40,985 nucleotides of DNA from Saccoglossus kowalevskii (Eukaryota > Hemichordata > Enteropneusta > Harrimaniidae). The notes under the pieces were generated by a model. The model saw nothing but the letters and a program-made list of their open reading frames with translations, had not been told where the DNA came from and did not search any database. A program made the position numbers and the translations under genes. Positions within the stretch are counted from its first letter, which is position 1. The number at the start of each line of letters is the position of its first letter. Shown here one piece after another: positions 1-12,278 of the stretch. The stretch is taken from NCBI RefSeq assembly GCF_000003605.2, contig NW_003105943.1, positions 1 to 40,985 of the forward strand, read 5' to 3'.

Positions 1-21
1 TTCATCATGTGTATTTCAATA

Positions 22-1813
22 GGCACAGTCTGTACTGATGATTCATACAGTTGTAGTCTGTAATGGCATATCATGCACAATGTTGTCCGTACTTGTGTAA
101 CAAGACCATTCAGTACATGTGGTGTATTTCAAACAGGCACAGTCTGTACTGATGATTCATACAGTTGTAGTCTGTAATGGCGTATCATGCACAATGTTGT
201 CTGTACTTGTGTAACATGAACATTCAGTACTTGAGTATTAAAAACAGGCACAGTCTGTACTGATGATTCATACAGTAGTAGTCTGTAATGGCGCATCACG
301 CACAATGTTATCTATACTTGTGTAACAAGAACATTCAGTACATGTGGTGTATTTCAAACAGGCACAGTCTGTACTGATGATTCATACAGTTGTAGTCTGT
401 AATGGCGTATCATGCACAATGTTGCACGTAATTGTGTAACATGACCATTCAGTACTTGAGTATTAAAAACAGGCACAGTCTGTACTGATGATTCATACAG
501 TTGTAGTCTGTAATGGCGCATCACGCACAATGTTATCTATACTTGTGTAACAAGAACATTCAGTACATGTGGTGTATTTCAAACAGGCACAGTCTGTACT
601 GATGATTCATACAGTTGTAGTCTGTAATGGCGTATCATGCACAATGTTGCACGTAATTGTGTAACATGACCATTCAGTACTTGAGTATTAAAAACAGGCA
701 CAGTCTGTACTGATGATTTATACAGTTGTAGTCTGTAATGGCGCCTCACGCACAATGTTATCTATACTTGTGTAACAAGAACATTCAGTACATGTGGTGT
801 ATTTCAAACAGGCATAGTCTGCACTGATGATTCATACAGTTGTAGTCTATAATGGCGTATCATGCACAATGTTGTCTGTACTTGGGTAACATGACCATTC
901 AGTACTTGTGTATTTCAAACAGGCACAGTCTGTACTGATGATTCATACAGTTGTAGTCTGTAATGGCGTATCATGCACAATGTTGCACGTACTTGTGTAA
1001 CATGACCATTCAGTACTTGAGTATTAAAAACAGGCACAGTCTGTACTGATGATTCATACAGTTGTAGTCTGTAATGGCGTATCATGCACAATGTTATTTG
1101 TACTTGTGTAACATGCCCATTCAGTACATGTGTATTTCAAATAGGCACAGTCTGTACTGATTATTCATACAGTTGTAGTCTGTAATGGCGTATTATGCAC
1201 AATGTCATCTGTAATTGTGTAACATGACCATTCAGTACATGTGTATTTCAAACAGGCACAGTCTGTACTGATGATTCATACAGTTGTAGTCTGTAATGGC
1301 GTATTATGCACAATGTTGCACGTACTTGTGTAACATGACCATTCAGTACTTGAGTATTAAAAACAGGCACAGTCTGTACTGATGATTCATACAGTTGTAG
1401 TCTGTAATGGCGTATCATGCACAATGTTATTTGTACTTGTGTAACATGCCCATTCAGTACATGTGTATTTCAAATAGGCACAGTCTGTACTGATGATTCA
1501 TACAGTTGTAGTCTGTAATGGCGTATCATGCACAATGTTGTCTGTACTTGGGTAACATGACCATTCATACTTGTGTATTTCAAACAGGCACAGTCTGTAC
1601 TGATGATTCATACAGTTGTAGTCTGTAATGGCATATCATGCACAATGTTGTCCGTACTTGTGTAACATGACCATTCAGAACTTGTGTATTAAAAACAGGC
1701 ATAGTCTGTACTGATGATTCATACAGTTGTAGTCTGTAATGGCGTATCATGCACAATGTTATCCGTATTTTTGTAACATAACCATTCAGTACTTGTATAT
1801 TTCGAACAGGCAT
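22..1813 (+). repeat. Duplicated block, partner 5,041-6,497 (partner shorter by whole units)
   Basis: The distance between the copies is 5,019 bases for the first 630 bp. It falls to 4,905 after about position 811 and to about 4,682 after about 1,191, which are steps of 114 and 223 bases. The second copy therefore lacks about one and then two monomers. Shared rare changes include CATAGTCTGCACTG, GTCTATAATGG, CTTGGGTAAC and TATTATGCACAATGTCATC. The copies read in the same direction. Confidence 0.75.
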
Positions 1814-2208
1814 AGTCAGTACTGATTATTCATACACTTGTAGTCTGTAATGGCGTATCATGCACAATGTCATCTATATTTGTGTAACATGAACATTCAG
1901 TCCATGTGGTGTACTACAAACAGGCACAGTCTGTACTGATGATTCATACAGTTGTAGTCTGTAATGGCGTATCATGCACAAAGTTGTCCGTACTTGTGTA
2001 ACATGACCATTCAGTACTTGTGTATTAAAAACAGGCACAGTCTGTACTGATGATTCATACAGTTGTAGTTTGTATTGGCGTATCATGCACAATTTTATCT
2101 GTACTTGTGTAACATGACCATTCAGTACATGTGTATTTCAAACAGGCACAGTCAGTACTGATGATTCATACAGTTGTAGTCTGTAATGGCGTATCATGCA
2201 CAATGTTA
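1300..2208 (+). repeat. Duplicated block, partner 2,748-3,656 (distance 1,448)
   Basis: About 0.9 kb is repeated with few differences. Shared markers are ATTCATACTTGTG (a two-base loss), ATCCGTATTTTTG, GGTGTACTACAAAC, GCACAAAGTTG and TTTGTATTGG. The second copy has a one-base loss (ATACAGTGTAG) and a one-base gain (GTAAACATGCCC) near 2,843-2,891. The distance is 13 monomers plus 5 bases. Confidence 0.8.
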
Positions 2209-2840
2209 TCTGTACTTGTGTAACATGCCCATTCAGTACATGTGTATTTCAAATAGGTACAGTCTGTACTGATGATTCATACAGTTGTAGTCTGTAATGG
2301 CGTGTCATGCACACAGTTGCCCGTACTTGTGTAACATGACCATTCAGTACTTGTGAATTAAAAACAGGCACAGTCTGTACTGATGATTCATACAGTTGTA
2401 GTTTGTAATGGCGTATCATGCACAATGTTATCTGTACTTGTGTAACATGACCATTCAGTACTTGTGTATTTCAAACAGGCGCAGCCTGTACTGATGATTC
2501 ATACAGTTGTAGTCTGTAATGGCGTATCATGCACAATGTTATTTGTACTTGTGTAACATGCCCATTCAGTACATGTGTATTTCAAATAGGCACAGTCTGT
2601 ACTGATGATTCATACAGTTGTAGTCTGTAATGGCATATCATGCACAATGTTGTCCGTACTTGTGTAACATGACCATTCAGTACATGTGGTGTATTTCAAA
2701 CAGGCATAGTCTGTACTGATGATTCATACAGTTGTAGTCTGTAATGGCGTATCATGCACAATGTTGCACGTACTTGTGTAACATGACCATTCAGTACTTG
2801 AGTATTAAAAACAGGCACAGTCTTTACTGATGATTCATAC
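2146..2840 (+). repeat. Duplicated block, partner 3,926-4,620 (distance 1,780)
   Basis: About 0.7 kb is repeated without a difference I could see, including AAATAGGTACAG, GTGTCATGCACACAGTTGC, CTTGTGAATTA, GCGCAGCCTG and TCTTTACTG. The distance is 16 monomers plus 4 bases. The block overlaps the end of the 1,448-base duplication, so at least two events are layered here. Confidence 0.8.
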
Positions 2841-5800
2841 AGTGTAGTCTGTAATGGCGTATCATGCACAATGTTATTTGTACTTGTGTAAACATGCCCA
2901 TTCAGTACATGTGTATTTCAAATAGGCACAGTCTGTACTGATGATTCATACAGTTGTAGTCTGTAATGGCGTATCATGCACAATGTTGTCTGTACTTGGG
3001 TAACATGACCATTCATACTTGTGTATTTCAAACAGGCACAGTCTGTACTGATGATTCATACAGTTGTAGTCTGTAATGGCATATCATGCACAATGTTGTC
3101 CGTACTTGTGTAACATGACCATTCAGAACTTGTGTATTAAAAACAGGCATAGTCTGTACTGATGATTCATACAGTTGTAGTCTGTAATGGCGTATCATGC
3201 ACAATGTTATCCGTATTTTTGTAACATAACCATTCAGTACTTGTATATTTCGAACATGCATAGTCAGTACTGATTATTCATACACTTGTAGTATGTAATG
3301 GCGTATCATGCACAATGTCATCTATATTTGTGTAACATGAACATTCAGTCCATGTGGTGTACTACAAACAGGCACAGTCTGTACTGATGATTCATACAGT
3401 TGTAGTCTGTAATGGCGTATCATGCACAAAGTTGTCCGTACTTGTGTAACATGACCATTCAGTACTTGTGTATTAAAAACAGGCACAGTCTGTACTGATG
3501 ATTCATACAGTTGTAGTTTGTATTGGCGTATCATGCACAATTTTATCTGTACTTGTGTAACATGACCATTCAGTACATGTGTATTTCAAACAGGCACAGT
3601 CAGTACTGATGATTCATACAGTTGTAGTCTGTAATGGCGTATCATGCACAATGTTATCCGTACTTGTGTAAGATGACAATTCAGTACTTGTGTATTTCAA
3701 ACAGGCACAGTCTGTACTGGTGATTCGTACAGTTGCAGTCTGTAATGGCATATCATGCATAATGTTATCCGTACTTGTGTAACATGACCATTCAGTATTT
3801 GTGTATTTCAAACAGGACAGTCTGTACTGATGATTCATACTGTTGTTGTCTATCATGGCATATCATGCACAATGTTATCCGTATTTGTGTAACATAACCA
3901 TTCAGTACTTGTATATTTCGAACAAGCACAGTCAGTACTGATGATTCATACAGTTGTAGTCTGTAATGGCGTATCATGCACAATGTTATCTGTACTTGTG
4001 TAACATGCCCATTCAGTACATGTGTATTTCAAATAGGTACAGTCTGTACTGATGATTCATACAGTTGTAGTCTGTAATGGCGTGTCATGCACACAGTTGC
4101 CCGTACTTGTGTAACATGACCATTCAGTACTTGTGAATTAAAAACAGGCACAGTCTGTACTGATGATTCATACAGTTGTAGTTTGTAATGGCGTATCATG
4201 CACAATGTTATCTGTACTTGTGTAACATGACCATTCAGTACTTGTGTATTTCAAACAGGCGCAGCCTGTACTGATGATTCATACAGTTGTAGTCTGTAAT
4301 GGCGTATCATGCACAATGTTATTTGTACTTGTGTAACATGCCCATTCAGTACATGTGTATTTCAAATAGGCACAGTCTGTACTGATGATTCATACAGTTG
4401 TAGTCTGTAATGGCATATCATGCACAATGTTGTCCGTACTTGTGTAACATGACCATTCAGTACATGTGGTGTATTTCAAACAGGCATAGTCTGTACTGAT
4501 GATTCATACAGTTGTAGTCTGTAATGGCGTATCATGCACAATGTTGCACGTACTTGTGTAACATGACCATTCAGTACTTGAGTATTAAAAACAGGCACAG
4601 TCTTTACTGATGATTCATACAGTTGTAGTCTGTAATGGCGCATCACGCACAATGTTATCTATACTTGTGTAACAAGAACATTCAGTACATGTGGTGTATT
4701 TCAAACAGGCACAGTCTGTACTGATGATTCATACAGTTGTAGTCTGTAATGGCGTATCATGCACAATGTTATCTGTACTTGTGTAACATGACCATTCAGT
4801 ACTTGTGTATTTTAAACAGGCGCAGCCTGTACTGATGATTCATACAGTTGTAGTCTGTAATGGCGTATCATGCACAATGTTATCTGTACTTGTGTAACAT
4901 GACCATTCAGTACTTGTGTATTTCAAACAGGCGCAGCCTGTACTGATGATTCATACAGTTGTAGTCTGTAATGGCGTATCATGCACAATGTTATTTGTAC
5001 TTGTGTAACATGCCCATTCAGTACATGTGTATTTCAAATAGGCACAGTCTGTACTGATGATTCATACAGTTGTAGTCTGTAATGGCATATCATGCACAAT
5101 GTTGTCCGTACTTGTGTAACAAGACCATTCAGTACATGTGGTGTATTTCAAACAGGCACAGTCTGTACTGATGATTCATACAGTTGTAGTCTGTAATGGC
5201 GTATCATGCACAATGTTGTCTGTACTTGTGTAACATGAACATTCAGTACTTGAGTATTAAAAACAGGCACAGTCTGTACTGATGATTCATACAGTTGTAG
5301 TCTGTAATGGCGCATCACGCACAATGTTATCTATACTTGTGTAACAAGAACATTCAGTACATGTGGTGTATTTCAAACAGACACAGTCTGTACTGATGAT
5401 TCATACAGTTGTAGTCTGTAATGGCGTATCATGCACAATGTTGCACGTAATTGTGTAACATGACCATTCAGTACTTGAGTATTAAAAACAGGCACAGTCT
5501 GTACTGATGATTCATACAGTTGTAGTCTGTAATGGCGCATCACGCACAATGTTATCTATACTTGTGTAACAAGAACATTCAGTACATGTGGTGTATTTCA
5601 AACAGGCACAGTCTGTACTGATGATTCATACAGTTGTAGTCTGTAATGGCGTATCATGCACAATGTTGCCCGAACTTGTGTAACATGACCATTCAGTAAT
5701 TGTGTATTAAAAACAGGCATAGTCTGCACTGATGATTCATACAGTTGTAGTCTATAATGGCGTATCATGCACAATGTTGTCTGTACTTGGGTAACATGAC

Positions 5801-8368
5801 CATTCAGTACTTGTGTATTTCAAACAGGCACAGTCTGTACTGATGATTCATACAGTTGTAGTCTGTAATGGCGTATTATGCACAATGTCATCTGTAATTG
5901 TGTAACATGACCATTCAGTACATGTGTATTTCAAACAGGCACAGTCTGTACTGATGATTCATACAGTTGTAGTCTGTAATGGCGTATCATGCACAATGTT
6001 GCACGTACTTGTGTAACATGACCATTCAGTACTTGAGTATTAAAAACAGGCACAGTCTGTACTGATGATTCATACAGTTGTAGTCTGTAATGGCGTATCA
6101 TGCACAATGTTATTTGTACTTGTGTAACATGCCCATTCAGTACATGTGTATTTCAAATAGGCACAGTCTGTACTGATGATTCATACAGTTGTAGTCTGTA
6201 ATGGCGTATCATGCACAATGTTGTCTGTACTTGGGTAACATGACCATTCAGTACTTGTGTATTTCAAACAGGCACAGTCTGTACTGATGATTCATACAGT
6301 TGTAGTCTGTAATGGCATATCATGCACAATGTTGTCCGTACTTGTGTAACATGACCATTCAGAACTTGTGTATTAAAAACAGGCATAGTCTGTACTGATG
6401 ATTCATACAGTTGTAGTCTGTAATGGCGTATCATGCACAATGTTATCCGTATTTTTGTAACATAACCATTCAGTACTTGTATATTTCGAACATGCATAGT
6501 CAGTACTGATTATTCATACACTTGTAGTATGTAATGGCGTATCATGCACAATGTCATCTATATTTGTGTAACATGACCATTCAGTATTTGTGTATTTCAA
6601 ACAGGACAGTCTGTACTGATGATTCATACTGTTGTTGTCTGTCATGGCATATCATGCACAGTGTTATCTCTACTTGTGTAACATGACCATTCAGTACATG
6701 TGTATTTCAAACAGGCACAGTCAGTACTGATGATTCGAACTGTTGCAGTCTGTAATGGCGTATCGTGCACAAAGTTGTCCGTACTTGTGTAACATGACCA
6801 TTCAGTACTTGAGTATTACAAACAGACACAGTCTGTATTGATGATTCATACAGTTGTAGTCTGAATGGCGTATCATGCACAATGTTATTTGTACTTGTGT
6901 AACATGCCCATTCAGTACATGTGTATTTCAAATAGGTACAGTCTGTACTGATGATTCATACAGTTGTAGTCTGTAATGGCGTGTCATGCACACAGTTGCC
7001 CGTACTTGTGTAACATGACCATTCAGTACTTGTGTATTAAAAACAGGCACAGTCTGTACTGATGATTCATACAGTTGTAGTCTGTAATGGCATATCATGC
7101 ACAATGTTGTCCGTACTTGTGTAACCATGACCATTCAGAACTTGTGTATTAAAAACAGGCATAGTCTGTACTGATGATTCATACAGTTGTAGTCTGTAAT
7201 GGCGTATCATGCACAATGTTGTCTGTACTTGTGTAACATGAACATTCAGTGCTTGTGTATTTCAAACAGGCACAGTCTGTACTGATGATTCATACAGTTG
7301 TAGTCTGTAATGGCATATCATGCACAATGTTGTCCGTACTTGTGTAACATGACCATTCAGTACTTGTGTATTTCAAACAGGCACAGTCTGTACTCATGAT
7401 TCATACAGTTGTACTCTGTAATGGCATATCATGCACAATGTTGTCCGTACTTGTGTAACATGAATATTCAGTGCTTGTGTATTTCAAACAGGCACAGTCT
7501 GTACTGATTATTCATACAGTTGTAGTCTGTAATGGCGCATCATGCACAATGTTATCTATACTTGTGTAACAAGAACATTCAGTACATGTGGTGTATTTCA
7601 AACAGGCACAGTCTGTACTGATGATTCATACAGTTGTAGTCTGTAATGGCGTATCATGCACAATGTTGCCCGAACTTGTGTAACATGACCATTCAGAACT
7701 TGTGTATTAAAAACAGGCATAGTCTGTACTGATGATTCATACAGTTGTAGTCTGTAATGGCGTATCATGCACAATGTTGTCTGTATTTGTGTAACATGAA
7801 CATTCAGTGCTTGTGTATTTCAAACAGGCACAATCTGTACTAATGATTCATACAGTTGTAATCTGTTATGGCATATCATGCACAATGTTGTCCGTACTTG
7901 TGTAACATGAACATTCAGTGCTTGTGTATTTCAAACAGGCACAGTCTGTACCCATGATTCATACAGTTGTAGTCTGTAATGGCGAATCATGCACACAGTT
8001 GCCCGTACTTGTGTAACATGACCATTCAGTACTTGTGTATTAAAAACAGGCACAGTCTGTACTGATGATTCATACAGTTGTAGTCTGTAATGGCGTATCA
8101 TGCACAATGTTATTTGTACGTGTGTAACATGCCCATTCAGTACATGTGTATTTCAAATAGGTACAGTCTGTACTGATTATTCATACAGTTGTAGTCTGTA
8201 ATGGCGTATCATGCACAATGTTGCCCGTACTTGTGTAACATGACCATTCAGTACTTGTGTATTAAAAACAGGCATAGTCTGTACTGATGATTCATACAGT
8301 TGTAGTCTGTAATGGCGTATCATGCACAATGTTATCTGTACTTGTGTAACATGACCATTCAGTAATTG

Positions 8369-8612
8369 TGTATTAAAAAACAGGCACAGTCTGTACTGAA
8401 GATTCAAACAGTTGTAGTCTGTAAGATGTATCATGCACAAATGTTGCCCGTACTTGATAACATGACCATTCAGTACTTGAGTATTAAAAAACAGGCACAG
8501 TCTGTATGATGATTCATAAGTTGTAGTCTGTAAATGGCGTATCATGCACAAAGGTTGCACGTATTTGTGTAACATGACCATTCAGTAGTTGAGTATTAAA
8601 AAACAGGGCACA
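8369..8612 (+). other. Indel-rich patch within the array
   Basis: Two to three consecutive units hold about ten single- or double-base gains and losses: AAAAAACAGG, GTAAGATG, GCACAAATG, CTTGATAAC, GTATGATG, CATAAGTTG, GTAAATGG, CACAAAGG and CAGGGCAC. Neighbouring units on both sides are almost free of indels. Most changes are in or beside short homopolymers, which is typical of uncorrected long-read consensus; a locally decayed patch is the alternative. Confidence 0.7.
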
Positions 8613-8670
8613 GTCTGTACTGATGATTCATACAGTTGTAGTCTGTAATGGCGTATCATGCACAATGTTG

Positions 8671-9110
8671 CCCGTACTTGTGTAACATGACCATTCAGTA
8701 CTTGTGTATTAAAAACAGGCACAATCTGTACTGATGATTTATACAGTTGTAGCCTGTAATGGCATATCATGCACAATGTTATGTGTACTTGTGTAACAAG
8801 ACCATTCAGTACATGTGTATTTCAAACAGGCACAGTCTGTACTGATGATTCATACAGCTGTAGTCTGTAATGGCGTATCATGCACAATGTTATCTGTACT
8901 TGTGTAACAAGACCATTCAGTACATGTGTATTTCAAACAGGCACAATCTGTACTGATGATTCATACAGTTGTAGTCTGTAATGGCGTACCATGCACAATG
9001 TTGCACGTACTTGTGTAACATGACCATTCAGTACTTGAGTATTACAAACAGGCCCAGTCTGTACTGATGATTCATACAGTTGTAGTCTGTAATGGCGTAT
9101 CATGCACAAT
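8671..9110 (+). repeat. Duplicated block, partner 34,702-35,141 (distance 26,031)
   Basis: About four monomers are shared with domain C2, including TTATGTG, CAGTTGTAGCCTG, GCGTACCATG, TTGCACG, GAGTATTACAAACAGGCCC. At 8,858 this copy reads CAGCTG where its partner reads CAGTTG. The CAGCTG form occurs again near 37,224, in another copy of the same units at distance 28,368. Confidence 0.75.
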
Positions 9111-9630
9111 GTTATCTATACTTGTGTAACATGAACATTCAGTACATGTGATGTATTTCAAACAGGCACAGTCTGTACTGATGATTCATACAGTTGTAGT
9201 ATGTAATGGCGTATTATGCACAATGTTGCCCGTACTTCAGTAACATAACCATTCAGTACTTGTGTATTAAAAACAGGCACAATCTGTGCTGATGATTTAT
9301 AAAGTTGTAGTCTGTAATGGCATATCATGCACAATGTTATCTGTACTTGTGTAACAAGACCATTCAGTACATGTGTATTTCAAACAGGCACAGTCTGTAC
9401 CGATTATGCATACAGTTGTAGTCTGTAATGGCGTATCATGCACAATGTTATAAGTACTTGTGTAAAATGACCATTCAGTACATGTGTATTTCAAACAGGC
9501 ATAGTCTGTACTGATAATTCATACAGTTGTAGTATGTAATTCCGTATCATGCACAATGTTATCCGTACTTGTGTAACATAACCATTCAGTACATGTGTAT
9601 TTCAAACAGGCACAGTCTGTACTGATGATT

Positions 9631-9683
9631 CATACAGTTGTAGTCTGTAATGGCGTATCATGCACAATGTCTGTTCTGATGAT
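9631..9683 (+). repeat. Truncated monomer (53 bp)
   Basis: CATACAG at 9,631 is followed by CATACTG at 9,684, only 53 bases on. The run CACAATGTCTGTTCTG shows that the section from ATCTGTACTTGTG to GGCACAG is missing (about 58 bases). The break falls where both flanks carry TCTGT-like subunit heads, which fits deletion between internal subrepeats. Confidence 0.85.
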
Positions 9684-9765
9684 TCATACTGTTGTTGTCT
9701 GTAATGGCGTATCATGCACAATGTTAACTGTACTTGTGTAACATGACCATTCAGTACTTGTGTAT

Positions 9766-10720
9766 TTCAAACAGGCACAGTTTGTACCGATTATTCATAC
9801 AGTTGTAGTCTGTAATGGCGTATCATGCACAATGTTATCTATACTTGTGTAACATGAACATTCAGTACATGTGGTGTATTTCAAACAGGCACAGTCTGTA
9901 CTGATGATTCATACAGTTGTAGTCTGTAATGGCGTATCATGCATAATTTTACCCGTACTTCAGTAACATAACCATTCAGTACTTGTGTATTAAAAACAGG
10001 CACAATCTGTACTGATGATTTATAAAGTTGTAGTCTGTAATGGCATATCATGCACAATGTTATCTGTACTTGTGTAACAAGACCATTCAGTACATGTGTA
10101 TTTCAAACAGGCACAGTCTGTACCGATTATTCATACAGTTGTAGTCTGTAATGGCGTATCATGCACAATGTTATTTATACTTGTGTAACATGAACATTCA
10201 GTACATGTGATGTATTTCAAACAGGCACAGTCTGTACTGATGATTCATACAGTTGTAGTCTGTAATGGCGTATCATGCACAATGTTGCCCGTTCTTGTGT
10301 AACATGACCATTCAGTAATTGTGTATTAAGAACAGGCACAATCTGTACTGATGATGTATACAGTTGTAGTCTGTAATGGCATATCATGCACAATGTTATC
10401 TGTACTTGTGTAACAAGACCATTCAGTACATGTGTATTTCAAACAGGCACAGTCTGTACTGACGATTCATACAGTTGTAGTCTGTAATGGCGTATCAAGC
10501 ACAATGTTATCCGTACTCGTGTAACATAACCATTCAGTACATGTGTATTTCAAACAGGCACAGTCTGTACCGATTATTCATACAGTTGTAGTCTGTAATG
10601 GCGTATCATGCACAATGTTATCTGTACTTGTGTAACATGAACATTCAGTACATGTGGTGTATTTCAAACAGGCACAGTCTGTAGTGATGATTCATACAGT
10701 TGTAGTCTGTAATGGCGTAT
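9766..10720 (+). repeat. Duplicated block, partner 21,276-22,119 (one monomer difference)
   Basis: The copies are 11,510 bases apart up to about 10,440 and 11,399 apart afterwards, a difference of exactly 111. The single unit around 10,441-10,550 (GACGATTC, TATCAAGC, GTACTCGTG) is missing from the partner. Shared rare changes are GCATAATTTTACCCG, CTTCAGTAAC, GCCCGTTCTTG, TATTAAGAACAGG, GATGATGTATAC and GTAGTGATG. Confidence 0.8.
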
Positions 10721-10921
10721 CATGAACAATGTTGCCCGTACTTGTGTAACAAGACCATTCAGTACATGTGTATTTCAAACAGGCACAGTCTGTACTGATG
10801 ATTCATACAGTTGTAGTATGTAATGCCGTATCATGCACAATGTTATCCGTACTTGTGTAACATAACCATTCAGTACATGTGTATTTCAAACAGGCACAGT
10901 CTGTACTGATGATTCATACAG

Positions 10922-11640
10922 TTGTAGTCTGTAATGGCGTATCATGCACAATGTTATCTGTACTTGTGTAACATGCCCATTCAGTACATGAGTATTTCAA
11001 ATAGGCACAGTCTGTACTGATTATTCATACAGTTGTAGTCTGTAATGGCGTATCATGCACAATGTTATCTGTACTTGTGTAACATGACCATTCTGTACTT
11101 GTGTATTTCAAACAGGCACAGTCTGTACTGATGATTCGTACTGTTGCAGTTTGTCATGGCATATCATGCACAATGTTATCCGTACTTGTGTAAGATAACC
11201 ATTCAGTACATGTGTATTTCAAACAGGCACATTTTGTACCGATTATTCATACAGTTGTAGTCTGTAATGGCGTATCATGCACAATGTTATTTATACTTGT
11301 GTAACATGAACATTCAGGACATGTGATGTATTTCAAACAGGCACAGTCTGTACTCATGATTCATACAGTTGTAGTCTGTAATGGCGTACCATGCACAATG
11401 TTATCTGTACTATGGTAACATGCCCATTCAGTACATGTGTATTTCAAACAGGCGCAGTCTGTACCGGTGATTCATACAGTTGTAGTCCGTAATGGCGTGT
11501 CATGCACAATGTTATCTGTACTTGTGTAACATGACCATTCAGTACTAGTGTATTTCAAACAGGCACAGTCTGTACTGATGATTCGTACTGTTGCAGTCTG
11601 TCATGGCATATCATGCACAATGTTATCCGTACTTGTGTAA
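10922..11640 (+). repeat. Duplicated block, partner 40,233-40,951 (distance 29,311)
   Basis: About 0.72 kb is shared without a difference I could see, despite the longest separation in the window. A third, more diverged relative lies at about 21,000-21,290, with the same ACTTGTGTAAGATAACC and CATTCTGTAC changes. Confidence 0.8.
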
Positions 11641-12119
11641 CATAACCATTCAGTACATGTGTATTTCAAACAGGCACAGTCTGTACCGATTATTCATACA
11701 GTTGTAGTCTGTAATGGCGTATCATGCACAATGTCATCTATACTTGTGTAACATGAACATTCAGTACATGTGATGTATTTCAAACAGGCACAGTCTGTAC
11801 TGATGATTCATACAGTTGTAGTCTGTAATGGCGTATCATGCACAATGTTGCCCGTACTTGTTTAACATGACCATTCAGTACATGTGTATTTCAAACAGGC
11901 ACAGTCTGTACTGATGATTCATACAGTTGCAGTCTGTAATGGCGTATCATGCACAATGTTATCTGTACTTGTGTAACATGAACATTCAGTACATGTGTAT
12001 TTCAAACAGGCACAGTCTGTACCGGTGATTCATACAGTTGTAGTCTGTAATGGTGTATCATGCACAATGTTATCTGTACTTGTGTAACATGACCATTCAG
12101 TACTTGTGTATTTCAAACA

Positions 12120-12230
12120 GGCACAGTCTGTACTGATGATTCATACAGTTGTAGTCTGTAATGGCGTATCATGCACAATGTTATCTGTACTTGTGTAACA
12201 TGAACATTCAGTACATGTGTATTACAAACA
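12120..12230 (+). repeat. Representative 111-bp monomer with four ~28-bp internal subunits
   Basis: This unit is close to the consensus and exactly 111 bp from one GGCACAG to the next. Four related heads lie inside it: CTGTACTGATGATTCAT at 12,128, CTGTAATGGCGTATCAT at 12,156, CTGTACTTGTGTAACAT at 12,185 and CAGTACATGTGTATTTC at 12,209; the next unit's first head is at 12,239. Spacings are 28, 29, 24 and 30 bp, which sum to 111. Heads two and three match at about 13 of 17 positions without gaps. Short dyads are also present: TACAG, seven bases, CTGTA (monomer positions 25-41), and CAGT, four bases, ACTG (5-16). These stems are too short to claim a structural role. Confidence 0.75.
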
Positions 12231-12278
12231 GGCACAGTCTGTACTGATGATTCATACAGTTGCAGTCTGTCATGGCAT

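Larger units (their letters stand above)
1..8670 (+). repeat. Array domain A1 (family A units)
   Basis: Units here mix four markers: the 114-bp form with CATGTGGTGTATTTC, the TATTAAAAACAGG ending, TTGCACG or TTGTCCG after CACAATG, and ATGCCCATTC or AGAACTTGTG. The family B marker ACCGGTGATT is absent as far as I can see. The domain is itself built from internal block duplications (22-1,813 with 5,041-6,497; 1,300-2,208 with 2,748-3,656; 2,146-2,840 with 3,926-4,620). It contains no gene. Confidence 0.75.
8671..10860 (+). repeat. Array domain C1 (family C units)
   Basis: Units carry AACAAGACC, GCACAATCTG, and GATTTATAC or GATTTATAAAG, with CATGTGATGTATTTC in part of the domain. The first 440 bp match 34,702-35,141 in domain C2, and the segment from 9,766 to 10,720 recurs at 21,276-22,119. 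A truncated unit lies at 9,631-9,683. The change into family B near 10,860 is gradual, so that border is soft. Confidence 0.6.

Noticed and set aside
1-30. Irregular start (TTCATCATGTG, TTCAATAGG) as a possible array edge
   Set aside because: It is an ordinary unit with a few lost bases. TTCAATAGG also occurs near 12,890, and the repeat is already in phase at base 1.
8177-8581. 134-codon open frame on the minus strand
   Set aside because: It runs through the indel-rich patch at 8,369-8,612, where small gains and losses happen to avoid the stops. This argues against coding.
12144-12160. Hairpin TACAG, seven bases, CTGTA as a structural or regulatory RNA element
   Set aside because: A five-base stem is expected by chance in a 111-base unit and does not extend outward. 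No compensatory changes were noticed between units.
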